A stretch of 64,000 nt of DNA, from positions 24,937 through 88,936 of the forward strand of contig NZ_FCOC02000024.1 of the NCBI RefSeq assembly GCF_001544455.2, in the 5' to 3' direction. The notes under the pieces were generated by a model. It was not told the origin of the DNA. It searched no databases and saw only the letters and a program-made list of their open reading frames with translations. The position numbers and the translations under genes were made by a program. Shown in pieces: positions 7,826-15,747 of the stretch. Every line of letters starts with the position of its first letter. The first letter of the stretch is position 1. Source of the stretch: Caballeronia sordidicola (GTDB lineage Bacteria; Pseudomonadota; Gammaproteobacteria; Burkholderiales; Burkholderiaceae).

Positions 7826-8335
7826 ATGCTTCCTCTGAAATACCTGAGCGCCTATCCGCAAACGCTTCAGGACAAGGTTCGCAAACTGATCGCCGACGAC
7901 AAGCTCGGCATGTATCTCGCCGACCGGTATCCACATCGGCATGCCGTGCAGTCGGATCGCGCGCTCTATGAATACACGACCGACCTGAAGCAGGAGTTTC
8001 TGCGCGTGGCGCCAGCCATCGACAAAGTCATGTACGACGCCAAGCTGGACGTGCTGCGGCATGCGCTTGGCCTGCATACGGCCATATCGCGTGTGCAGGG
8101 CGGCAAGCTCAAGGCGAAAAAGGAGATCCGCGTGGCGTCGCTTTTCAAGGAAGCGCCGCCGGAATTCCTGCGCATGATCGTTGTGCACGAACTCGCGCAT
8201 CTGAAGGAAAGCGATCACAACAAGGCGTTTTATCGGCTGTGCGAATTCATGCAGCCCGGATATCACCAGATCGAGTTCGATCTGCGTGTGTACCTGACGC
8301 AACGCGACCTCGTGCGCGATTCTTCCATCAAATAG
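7826..8335 (+). CDS. YgjP-like (DUF45/COG1451) zinc metallopeptidase-type protein
   Basis: Soluble 169-residue protein with a zincin signature HELAHLKESDH: His121, Glu122, His125 and a third ligand His131, followed by NKAFY. This is the pattern of the YgjP/WLM-like family. Members are predicted metalloproteases, although activity has rarely been shown. The N-terminal half is charged and lacks a signal peptide, so it is probably cytosolic. It lies 15 bases after the DoxX-like gene and is convergent, with a six-base gap, with the exporter gene on the other strand. Substrate unknown. Confidence 0.8.
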   Translation: MLPLKYLSAYPQTLQDKVRKLIADDKLGMYLADRYPHRHAVQSDRALYEYTTDLKQEFLRVAPAIDKVMYDAKLDVLRHALGLHTAISRVQGGKLKAKKEIRVASLFKEAPPEFLRMIVVHELAHLKESDHNKAFYRLCEFMQPGYHQIEFDLRVYLTQRDLVRDSSIK

Positions 8336-8341
8336 TTTTTG

Positions 8342-9883
8342 TCAGTCCGCCGCTGCGTGCACGAGGGTTTCGCCCGGAACCGGGCGCGCTGGCCGGATCA
8401 GCAACACGAGCGGCACGACCAGCAAGGTCGCGACGAACATCAGCTTGAAGTCGTTCAGGTACGCGATCATCTGCGCCTGCTGGTTGATGGTTTGATCCAT
8501 CAGCGCGAGACTCATCTGCGAACCGCCTTGCAGCATGGGTTGCATCGATGGATTGAAAACGTTCACATTCGCCGCGAGATCGGCGTGTGCGACCTGCGTG
8601 TTGCGCGTCATCATGGTTTGCACGATCGATATGCCAATGCTGCTGCCAATATTGCGCATCAGGCTATAGGTCGCGGTGCCGTCGGCGCGGAGTTCAGGCG
8701 TCAAGGTTGAGAACGTCAGCGCGCTCAGGGGCACGAATACGAAACCAAGGCCGAAGCCCTGGATCACGCCGGGCCAGACAATGTCGGACACCGAGAGCAC
8801 CAGCGTGTATTGCATCATCTGCCATAGCGCGAACGCCGAAATCAGGAAGCCTGCGAGCAGGAGCAGCCGCGCGTCGGTGCGTCGAAGCATGCGTCCCGCG
8901 ATCAGCATGGCGAGCATGGTGCCCGCGCCGCTTGGCGCGGTGACAAGGCCGGTGGTCGCGACCGGATAGTTCATCAGGTTTTGCAGCATGGGCGGCAAGA
9001 GCGCGCGCGTGGCGTACATCACCGCGCCGATCACGAAAATAAAAAATACCCCGGTCGCGAAATTCCTGTCCTTCAGCAACTCGTATTTGAAGAACGAGCG
9101 CTTGCCCGCCGTCGCGGTGTGCGCGAGGAAAAAGATAAAACTGAGCGCCGCGAGAATGGCTTCAATACGAATTTCGAGCGAACCGAACCAGTCCAGTTGT
9201 TCGCCACGATCCAGCATGGCCTGGAATGCGCCGATCGCGATGCCGAGTGTGGCGAAGCCGAATGCATCGAACTTCACGCCATGCTTTGCGGCGCGCGCTG
9301 GCAGGAAAGTAAGCACGCCAAAAAGCGCAAACGCACCAATGGGCACGTTGATGAAAAACACCCAGCGCCAGTTGTAGCTATCCGTGAGCCACCCGCCGAG
9401 CGTTGGCCCGAGGATCGGCCCGACCATCACGCCCATGCCCCAGACGGCCATCGCCTGGCCCTGCTTTTCACGTGGATTGATGTCGAGCAGGATGGATTGC
9501 GAAAGCGGCACGAGCGACGCGCCGAAAATGCCCTGCAACAAGCGCGACGCAACGATCTGCGCAAGCGTTTCCGATAACCCGCACAGCGCGGACGCAACCG
9601 TGAAACCACCGATCGATATGATCAGCAAGCGTTTCGTGCTCAGGCGGTCGGAGAGCCAGCCAGTAAGCGGCGTGGCGATGGCGGCGGCCACGATGTAGGA
9701 CGTCAGCACCCACGTGATCTCGTCCTGCGACGCCGACAGCGTGCCCTGCATATGCGGCAACGCGACATTGGCGATTGTGCTGTCGAGCGTCTGGATCAGC
9801 GTGGCAAGCATGATCGAGATGGTCAACATGGGCCGGTTGAGCGGCGCGTCAGCGGCGCTCGATGGCATTGATTCAGAGGACAT
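8342..9883 (-). CDS. DHA2-family (EmrB/QacA type) MFS drug exporter
   Basis: Predicted inner-membrane proton/drug antiporter, 513 residues with about 14 membrane segments. Typical DHA2 motifs are present: LIQTLDSTIANVALPHMQGTL in the first helix (motif D1 type), GWLSDRLSTKRLL (motif A) and GPILGPTLGGWLTDSYNWRWVFFINVPIG (motif C and the following loop). No EmrA-type membrane-fusion partner and no outer-membrane factor gene adjoin it, so it may act alone or with partners elsewhere. It is divergent from a marR gene. Its promoter overlaps a perfect 20-bp palindrome, so repression by that MarR protein is the obvious hypothesis. Confidence 0.92.
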   Translation of the reverse strand: MSSESMPSSAADAPLNRPMLTISIMLATLIQTLDSTIANVALPHMQGTLSASQDEITWVLTSYIVAAAIATPLTGWLSDRLSTKRLLIISIGGFTVASALCGLSETLAQIVASRLLQGIFGASLVPLSQSILLDINPREKQGQAMAVWGMGVMVGPILGPTLGGWLTDSYNWRWVFFINVPIGAFALFGVLTFLPARAAKHGVKFDAFGFATLGIAIGAFQAMLDRGEQLDWFGSLEIRIEAILAALSFIFFLAHTATAGKRSFFKYELLKDRNFATGVFFIFVIGAVMYATRALLPPMLQNLMNYPVATTGLVTAPSGAGTMLAMLIAGRMLRRTDARLLLLAGFLISAFALWQMMQYTLVLSVSDIVWPGVIQGFGLGFVFVPLSALTFSTLTPELRADGTATYSLMRNIGSSIGISIVQTMMTRNTQVAHADLAANVNVFNPSMQPMLQGGSQMSLALMDQTINQQAQMIAYLNDFKLMFVATLLVVPLVLLIRPARPVPGETLVHAAAD

Positions 9884-9907
9884 TCAGACGCCGGATCGTG
9901 GGATCAA

Positions 9908-9927
9908 ATAATAAGCATGCTTATTAT
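9908..9927. promoter_or_regulatory. Perfect 20-bp palindrome, probable MarR operator
   Basis: ATAATAAGCATGCTTATTAT is its own reverse complement. It lies between the divergent exporter and marR genes and overlaps the -10 element of the exporter promoter, as expected for a repressor site. Confidence 0.75.
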
Positions 9928-9950
9928 AACGACGCTCATAATCGTGACAA
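9923..9950 (-). promoter_or_regulatory. Sigma70 promoter of the DHA2 exporter gene
   Basis: On the minus strand, TTGTCA (9945-9950), a 16-base spacer and TATAAT (9923-9928). The -10 shares five bases with the palindrome at 9908-9927. The transcript would start near 9916, leaving a leader of about 33 bases. Confidence 0.75.
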
Positions 9951-10034
9951 GAGATCAAAAACCCGGACAAACCCGTACGCCTCAAACACGCCTTTACTAG
10001 CGGTGGACGCGAGCATCTTTCGTATAATCAAGAA

Positions 10035-10478
10035 ATGGAAACGCATCTCGACAAGCGCTTTGGCTTTTTGATTTCGGACGTGGGGCGCTTGTGCAGCAAG
10101 CGCTTCGACGAACTCGCGAAATCGTCCCTCGATCTCACGCGGGCGCAATGCCGCGCGCTCGCGTATCTGTCGCATTTCGGCGATGTCAATCAGGCGCGCC
10201 TCGCCGACCTGCTGGAAGTCGCCCCCATATCGGCGGGTCGTTTGCTCGACCGCATGGAAGAAGGCGGCTGGATAGAACGCTTTTCCAATCCCGACGACCG
10301 TCGCGAGCGCACTGTGCGAATGACGGCGAAAGCCGAAGGTGCGCTCGGGAAAGCGCGGCGTGTAGGCGACGCGGTGGCAACCGAAGCGCTTGCCGGCCTG
10401 GACGCGCAAGAACGTGCGCAATTGATCTCATTGCTGCGCCGCGTTCGTGTAAACCTGAGCACGATCGTGGACGAGTAA
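10035..10478 (+). CDS. MarR-family transcriptional regulator
   Basis: Winged-helix regulator of 147 residues, probably a homodimer binding palindromic DNA. The core shows RAQCRALAYLSHFGDVNQARLADLLEVAPISAGRLLDRMEEGGWIER, the helix-turn-helix. The wing hairpin NPDDRRERTVRMT carries the MarR DxR signature (DDRRER). It is divergent from the exporter gene, with the palindrome between them. A TATAAT sits only six bases before the ATG and there is no good ribosome-binding site, so the mRNA may be leaderless. The ligand cannot be inferred. Confidence 0.92.
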   Translation: METHLDKRFGFLISDVGRLCSKRFDELAKSSLDLTRAQCRALAYLSHFGDVNQARLADLLEVAPISAGRLLDRMEEGGWIERFSNPDDRRERTVRMTAKAEGALGKARRVGDAVATEALAGLDAQERAQLISLLRRVRVNLSTIVDE

Positions 10479-10590
10479 TAAAAAACCGCAATCCTGTGCA
10501 GGAGGTCCGGCTCTTGCTACAGGGCGTGTCGACCGTCACGCGTCAGCTCGCGCGTGGGCACGTCCACGCCGCCCTCTTCCGGAATCTCAC

Positions 10591-11874
10591 ATGCTCCTCT
10601 TCGCCATACCGGTCACGGTTCTCGTTACGCTGATTGTCGTGGTGATCCTGGCGAACTTCGTGAGCGGTGAAAAGAAGGTCGAACACAATATCGACCGGTT
10701 GTATTCCAGTGACGATCCCCAGTTCATCCGCTCGATGAGCTTGCTGCTGGGGCCGCCGGTGACATCGGGGAATCAATATCGCGTGCTGCTCAACGGCGAC
10801 GAAATCTTTCCATCGATGCTCGAAGGCATCCGCTCGGCCCGGGAAACCATCACGTTCGAGACATTCATCTACTGGTCGGGGGAGATCGGGGCGCAGTTTG
10901 CGTCGGCGTTATCGGAGAAAGCGCGCGCGGGCGTGGCCGTGCATGTGCTGCTCGACTGGATGGGCTGCAAGAAAATGGACCGCAAGTATCTGGACGAACT
11001 GCGTCAGGCCGGCGCCGAAGTCGTGCAGTACCACAAGCCGCACTGGACCGGCCTCGGGCGTATGAACAACCGGACGCATCGCAAGTTGCTGATCATCGAC
11101 GGGCGCGCGGGTTTCACCGGCGGCGTGGGCATCGCGGAAGAATGGACGGGCCACGCGCAAAACGAGAAACACTGGCGCGATACCCATTTTCGCGTGGAAG
11201 GTCCGGTTGTCGGGCACATGCAGGCCGTGTTCATGGACAACTGGATCAAGGCGACCGGCAACGTGCTGCACGGTCCCAAGTATTTTCCCGATGTCAAGCC
11301 GTTGCCGGAAGGCGAAGCGAACGACGGCGTCGCGCACATGTTCAGCAGTTCGCCCACACACGGCGCGGACGACATGGAATTGATGTATCTGATGGCGATC
11401 ACGGCGGCGTCGGCGAGTATCGACCTGGCGAGCGCGTACTTTGTCCCGGATGGCCTCGCGATCAACGCACTGGTGGAGGCCGCGCGGCGCGGCGTGAAGG
11501 TGCGCATTGTCACGCCGGGAAAGCGTATCGATACCCACACCGTGCGCGAAGCGTCGCGCGCGTGCTGGGGCGATCTGCTGGCGGCGGGCGTGGAGATCCA
11601 CGAATATCAGCCGACCATGTTCCATTGCAAGCTGCTCGTGGTGGACGAGTTTCTTGTGTCGGTGGGATCGACGAATTTCGACAGCCGTTCTTTCAAGCTC
11701 AACGACGAAGCCAATCTCAATATCTACGACCGTACGTTCGCGCAGCAGCAAAGCGCGATCTTCGACGCCGATATCGAACGATCGCAACAAGTCACGTATG
11801 AGGACTGGCTGAAGCGGCCGGCTCTGGAAAAGCTGATCGAGAAAGCCGTGCCGCTGCTCGACTGGCAACTTTGA
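10591..11874 (+). CDS. Cardiolipin synthase-like phospholipase D family protein
   Basis: Probable membrane-bound phosphatidyltransferase making cardiolipin or a related phospholipid. Residues 1-24 form one membrane anchor. Two HKD motifs follow: H163-x-K165-x4-D170 (HRKLLIIDG) and H345-x-K347-x4-D352 (HCKLLVVDE), the second followed by GSTNFDSRSF. The 427-residue length and the single anchor are closer to ClsB/ClsC-type enzymes than to two-helix ClsA. It lies 112 bases after marR on the same strand and ends nine bases from the convergent CoA-transferase gene. Activity is inferred from the motifs; a phospholipase role is the alternative. Confidence 0.85.
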   Translation: MLLFAIPVTVLVTLIVVVILANFVSGEKKVEHNIDRLYSSDDPQFIRSMSLLLGPPVTSGNQYRVLLNGDEIFPSMLEGIRSARETITFETFIYWSGEIGAQFASALSEKARAGVAVHVLLDWMGCKKMDRKYLDELRQAGAEVVQYHKPHWTGLGRMNNRTHRKLLIIDGRAGFTGGVGIAEEWTGHAQNEKHWRDTHFRVEGPVVGHMQAVFMDNWIKATGNVLHGPKYFPDVKPLPEGEANDGVAHMFSSSPTHGADDMELMYLMAITAASASIDLASAYFVPDGLAINALVEAARRGVKVRIVTPGKRIDTHTVREASRACWGDLLAAGVEIHEYQPTMFHCKLLVVDEFLVSVGSTNFDSRSFKLNDEANLNIYDRTFAQQQSAIFDADIERSQQVTYEDWLKRPALEKLIEKAVPLLDWQL

Positions 11875-11883
11875 TGTGCCGCT

Positions 11884-13146
11884 TCATGCGCCAATCACGC
11901 CGGCCTGAACCAGTTCACTGATTTTTGCATCGTCGAGACCCAGCACCTCGCGTAATACCGCGTTCGTGTGCTCGCCGAGCATCGGCGGCGCGTGGTCGTA
12001 TTGAACCGGCGTGGCCGACAGGCGCAGCGGGCTCGCCACTGTAGGCGCGACACCCGCCACGGGATGCGCAATCTCCCGCGCTGCCCCGCGATGCACAGCC
12101 TGCTCCGAACCAAACGCCTGCTCGATATCGTTGATCGGCCCGCACGGCACGCCGCACGCTTCGAGCGCTTCAACCCAGGCGTCGCGCGTGCGGGTCGCGA
12201 ACACCGCCGCCAGTTGCGGCAGCAGTTCCGCGCGATTCACGCTGCGCCCGCTGTTGGTGGCGAAACGTGAATCGATGGCGAGTTCCGGCACGTTCATGGC
12301 CGTGCAGAGCGCGCGGAACTGGCCGTCGTTCCCGCACGCGACGATCACGTGTCCGTCGCTCGCCGCGAAAGTCTGATACGGCACGATGTTCGGATGCGCA
12401 TTGCCCATGCGCCGGGGCGCGACGCCAGTGGTGAGGTAGTTCATCGACTGGTTGGCGAGCATGGCGAGCTGACAGTCGAGCAACGCAATGTCCAGATGCT
12501 GTCCGAGTCCGCTCTTTTCGCGCTCCATGAGCGCCGCGAGGATGCCGGTGGTCGCGTACATGCCGGCCATCAGGTCGGTCACAGCCACGCCGACTTTTTC
12601 GGGACCGCCGCCGGCCACGCTGTCGGGCTCGCCGGTGATGCTCATCAGGCCGCCCATGCCCTGGATCAGGAAATCGTAGCCCGCGCGTTGCGATAACGGC
12701 CCGCTTTGACCAAAGCCCGTCACCGAGCAATGCACGAGGCGCGGGTTCAGCGCCGAGAGACTTTCATAGTCCAGGCCATATTTCTTCAGGCCGCCGACCT
12801 TGAAGTTTTCGACGACCACATCGCACGATTTCGCGAACTCACGGATCAGCGCGGCGCCCTCGGGCGAACTCATGTCGATGGCAACCGACTGCTTGTTGCG
12901 ATTCGCGCAGAGGAAATAAGCGCTCTCCGAAGTGTCGCGGCCACCGGCGTCACGCAGGAACGGCGGGCCCCATGTGCGGGTATCGTCGCCCGTGCCGGGC
13001 CGCTCGATCTTGAACACTTCTGCGCCCAGGTCCGCGAGGTTCTGCGTGCACCAGGGTCCCGCCAGCACCCGCGATAAATCCAGTACACGAATGCCATCGA
13101 GTGGACGCTTTCTCGGCGCCGATGAGTTCTTGCTGTCCTGCACCAT
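11884..13146 (-). CDS. CaiB/BaiF family (class III) CoA-transferase
   Basis: Predicted class III CoA-transferase that moves CoA between carboxylic acids, 420 residues, cytosolic and probably an intertwined dimer. It shows GIRVLDLSRVLAGPWCTQNLADLGAEVFKIERPGTGDDTR at the N-terminus, then NRNKQSVAID, VVENFKVGGLKKYGLDY and GYDFLIQGMGGLMSITGEP. The segment AVTDLMAGMYATTGILAAL contains the likely catalytic aspartate (TDLMAG). No acyl-CoA dehydrogenase or ligase adjoins it, so the acid substrate is unknown. Confidence 0.9.
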   Translation of the reverse strand: MVQDSKNSSAPRKRPLDGIRVLDLSRVLAGPWCTQNLADLGAEVFKIERPGTGDDTRTWGPPFLRDAGGRDTSESAYFLCANRNKQSVAIDMSSPEGAALIREFAKSCDVVVENFKVGGLKKYGLDYESLSALNPRLVHCSVTGFGQSGPLSQRAGYDFLIQGMGGLMSITGEPDSVAGGGPEKVGVAVTDLMAGMYATTGILAALMEREKSGLGQHLDIALLDCQLAMLANQSMNYLTTGVAPRRMGNAHPNIVPYQTFAASDGHVIVACGNDGQFRALCTAMNVPELAIDSRFATNSGRSVNRAELLPQLAAVFATRTRDAWVEALEACGVPCGPINDIEQAFGSEQAVHRGAAREIAHPVAGVAPTVASPLRLSATPVQYDHAPPMLGEHTNAVLREVLGLDDAKISELVQAGVIGA

Positions 13147-13328
13147 TTAAGCTCGCCTGTTTTGGGGTTACGGGGACGTATCGATTGTAGCGACCCTGGC
13201 GATTTCGCCTTGAGGAGAAAACCTGCCCGTCTTTTCAAAAACGGACCAGAATATTTGCAGCTCGCCGGAATATTGCGCGAGCGGCGTTCGTTTATATCCG
13301 TACATCCCAAAATGGAAGAGACATGCAA

Positions 13329-13697
13329 ATGAAAATCCAACTCCCGATGCTTGCTGCGGCACTCGCCGCCACGTTCAGCCTGAGCGCGCATGCCGCGCCG
13401 CCAATGGCCGCGAACGGCATGTACACCGACGCGAAGGGCATGACGCTTTATACCTTCGATAAAGACACCGCCTCCGGCCCAAGCGCCTGTTCGGGCGGCT
13501 GCGCGCAGGCATGGCCGGCGGCGGCGGCCGATGCATCGGATCAACCGCAGGGCGACTGGACCGTCGTGTCCACCGCCGACGGCGGCAAACAATGGGCTTA
13601 CAAGGGCAAGCGCGTGTACACGTTTGCAAAGGACGCCAAACCGGGCGACGCGAAAGGCGAAAACTTCAAGGACGTCTGGCACACGGTCAAGCAATAA
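13329..13697 (+). CDS. Small exported protein with YxFxxD repeats (COG4315 type)
   Basis: Periplasmic or surface protein of 122 residues. A signal peptide ends near SAHA-APP. The mature part carries two copies of the secreted-repeat motif Y-T-F-x-x-D (LYTFDKD and VYTFAKD), a CSGGC pair and two W-x-x-V/A segments, as in the family of unknown function PF03640. I choose the second ATG, eight bases after GGAAGAG; the ATG at 13323 is only two bases from it. It lies 120 bases upstream of the ECF sigma gene on the same strand, and a regulatory link is plausible but unproven. Confidence 0.82.
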   Translation: MKIQLPMLAAALAATFSLSAHAAPPMAANGMYTDAKGMTLYTFDKDTASGPSACSGGCAQAWPAAAADASDQPQGDWTVVSTADGGKQWAYKGKRVYTFAKDAKPGDAKGENFKDVWHTVKQ

Positions 13698-13817
13698 GGG
13701 CCGCATTAAAGCTGCATAAAGCTGCACGAGACCCGCATAAGGGCGCGAACGAGACCAACGACGACGGCGGAACAAGTATCCGCACACCAAACCTGAACAT
13801 GTGATGAGCCAAGGGCG

Positions 13818-14336
13818 TTGAGCTTCGATACCGATCTCGTTGGGATTCTGCCGCAGTTGCGGCGCTATGCGCGCGCGCTGACGGGCGATCGCGCCTGGGC
13901 GGACGACCTCGTGCAGGACGTCACCGAGCGCGCGCTCGGCCGGTCCAACGCTTTTCGCGTGGGCAGCAATCTGCGCGCGTGGCTCTTCACCATCATGCGC
14001 AATCTTTACATCGATCAATTGCGTGGCAGGCGGGATATTGCCGTGGACGACGAAACCGCGCCGTGGCGCCAGATGGCCGCTCCAGTTGGCGAAGTGGACG
14101 GTCTCGTGCTGCGCGACGTGCAACGCGCGCTATATTGTCTGCCGGTCGAACAGCGCGAAGTCATGCTGCTCGTGTGCGTGGAGGACATGAGTTATCAGGA
14201 GGCGTCGGCGGTGCTGAACGTGCCGGCCGGAACGGTGATGTCGCGCCTTTCCCGCGCACGCGAGCACATGCGCGTATTGCTCGGTGAGGAACCTGGCCGC
14301 AAATCGGCATCGTTGAAAATCGTGAGTGGCACATGA
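13818..14336 (+). CDS. ECF-family RNA polymerase sigma factor
   Basis: Sigma factor of 172 residues with only regions 2 and 4. Region 2: RRYARALTGDRAWADDLVQDVTERAL and NLRAWLFTIMRNLYIDQLR. Region 4: LPVEQREVMLLVCVEDMSYQEASAVLNVPAGTVMSRLSRAREHM, with the recognition helix around VPAGTVMSRLSRAR. I start at the TTG at 13818; the nearby ATG at 13804 is in another frame and meets a stop after five codons. The stop overlaps the anti-sigma start by four bases (ATGA), a classic sigma/anti-sigma arrangement. Confidence 0.92.
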   Translation: MSFDTDLVGILPQLRRYARALTGDRAWADDLVQDVTERALGRSNAFRVGSNLRAWLFTIMRNLYIDQLRGRRDIAVDDETAPWRQMAAPVGEVDGLVLRDVQRALYCLPVEQREVMLLVCVEDMSYQEASAVLNVPAGTVMSRLSRAREHMRVLLGEEPGRKSASLKIVSGT

Positions 14337-15127
14337 CTAAACCCGAACAGCCGGAACACCCGGAATCGAACGCTTCAGCCGATGAGCTGCGAGCGCTGTC
14401 GGCGTTTATCGACGATGAATCGACGGACGCCGAGCGCGCCGAGACCGCCGCGCGCATTGCCCGCGATCCTGCCAGCGCCGCGACCGTGGCGGCGTATCGC
14501 GCGCAGGACAACGCGTTGCGCGCCTTGTTCGCCGCGACTACCGATCAGGAACCGCAAGTGGTCGTCGTGCGCCCGCGCCGCCGTTATCTCATGGCGGCGA
14601 GCTGGCTGGCGGTGGGAATTGCGTGCGGATTCCTGATGCACATGCTGCTGCCGGTGATCGATCGCGACCGGCCGGCGCCGACATTCGCGCAGCGCGCGGA
14701 TATTGCTTATGCGGTGTACGCGCCCGAACAGCGGCATGCGGTGGAAGTGGCTGCGTCGCAGGAAGATCACCTGGTGACGTGGCTTTCCAAGCGGCTCAAC
14801 CGGACGCTGACCATTCCGTCGCTGCACGAATATGGATTTGAACTGGTAGGCGGCCGCTTGTTGCCGGGCGAGGACGGACCGGCCGCGCAATTCATGTATC
14901 AGAACGCCAGCGGCGAGCGCCTCACGCTTTACATGACGAGCAGCACGGGCAAGCGCCGCGAGGAATACGCCATCCGCATGCTGCGCGACGGCGCGCGGCG
15001 CACGTTCTACTGGACCACGGAACAAGCGGGTTATGCGTTATCGGGCCAGATTGGCGAGGCGAAGTTGCGGGCCATCACCTTCGATACCTGCGCCGCGCTA
15101 GGCGGCGATCCGAAAAAATGGCAGTGA
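14333..15127 (+). CDS. Membrane-anchored anti-sigma factor
   Basis: Predicted partner that holds the upstream ECF sigma factor. The cytosolic N-terminus contains LRALSAFIDDESTDAERAE, like the anti-sigma domain of RsiW/ChrR-type proteins but without a zinc HxxxCxxC motif. One membrane helix lies at about residues 85-108 (YLMAASWLAVGIACGFLMHM). The periplasmic part of about 155 residues includes a VTWLSKRLNRTLTIPSL segment and the RTFYWTTEQAGYALSG stretch seen in proteobacterial anti-sigma proteins. The start overlaps the sigma stop, so they are translationally coupled. How the signal is sensed is not visible. Confidence 0.85.
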   Translation: MTKPEQPEHPESNASADELRALSAFIDDESTDAERAETAARIARDPASAATVAAYRAQDNALRALFAATTDQEPQVVVVRPRRRYLMAASWLAVGIACGFLMHMLLPVIDRDRPAPTFAQRADIAYAVYAPEQRHAVEVAASQEDHLVTWLSKRLNRTLTIPSLHEYGFELVGGRLLPGEDGPAAQFMYQNASGERLTLYMTSSTGKRREEYAIRMLRDGARRTFYWTTEQAGYALSGQIGEAKLRAITFDTCAALGGDPKKWQ

Positions 15128-15165
15128 GAATCAACGACCAGCAAACAATAAGCAGGGAAGACAAG

Positions 15166-15723
15166 ATGCACAGTTTTCGACGCAGCACGCTGCTCCGTTT
15201 CATGACGATATGCGCAGGGATCGGCCTGAGTTGCGCCGCCCTCGCCGATGAACGATTCACCCTGAGCTCACCCACGTTTTCCGATAACGCCACCCTCGAT
15301 TCGCGTCACGCGGCGAGCGCTCAGGATTGCGGCGGCGGGAACGTCTCGTTGCCGCTTGCGTGGCGCAACGCGCCGCAGGGCACCAAAAGCTTTGCCGTGA
15401 CAATTTACGATCCCGATGGCGCCAAGGGGCTGGGCATCGTGCATTGGGTCTTGTACGGCATTCCGGCGTCCGTCACCACGCTTGCAGAAGGCGGGCCGCC
15501 GCCTGCGGGGAGCATTGGCGGGATCAACCGGACGGGGAAAAATGGCTATTACGGACCCTGTCCGCCGCGTGGCGATGCACCTCATCATTATGTGGTGCAG
15601 GCCTACGCGCTCGATATTGCCGGGGACGCCATGCCAGCCGCGCTCACTCGCGACACGCTGATTGCCGCGATGAAGGATCACGTGCTGGCATCGTCGAGCA
15701 TGGTGGTTCGCTACGCTCGCTGA
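15166..15723 (+). CDS. Exported YbhB/YbcL-like (PEBP family) protein
   Basis: Phosphatidylethanolamine-binding-protein family member, about 185 residues, likely periplasmic. A signal peptide precedes AALADERFTLSSP. The PEBP core follows: FAVTIYDPDGAKGLGIVHWVLYGIP (ligand-pocket DPD and HW), then GYYGPCPPRGDAPHHYVVQAYAL (second pocket motif G-x-C-P-P-x-G-x-x-H-H-Y). I start at the ATG of MHSFRR, with AGGGA seven to eleven bases upstream; starting at 15118 would put 16 non-signal residues in front. It is 38 bases after the anti-sigma gene, so it is probably in the same operon. Ligand unknown. Confidence 0.85.
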   Translation: MHSFRRSTLLRFMTICAGIGLSCAALADERFTLSSPTFSDNATLDSRHAASAQDCGGGNVSLPLAWRNAPQGTKSFAVTIYDPDGAKGLGIVHWVLYGIPASVTTLAEGGPPPAGSIGGINRTGKNGYYGPCPPRGDAPHHYVVQAYALDIAGDAMPAALTRDTLIAAMKDHVLASSSMVVRYAR

Positions 15724-15747
15724 GATGTAACCCCGGCCTCGCGGCGT

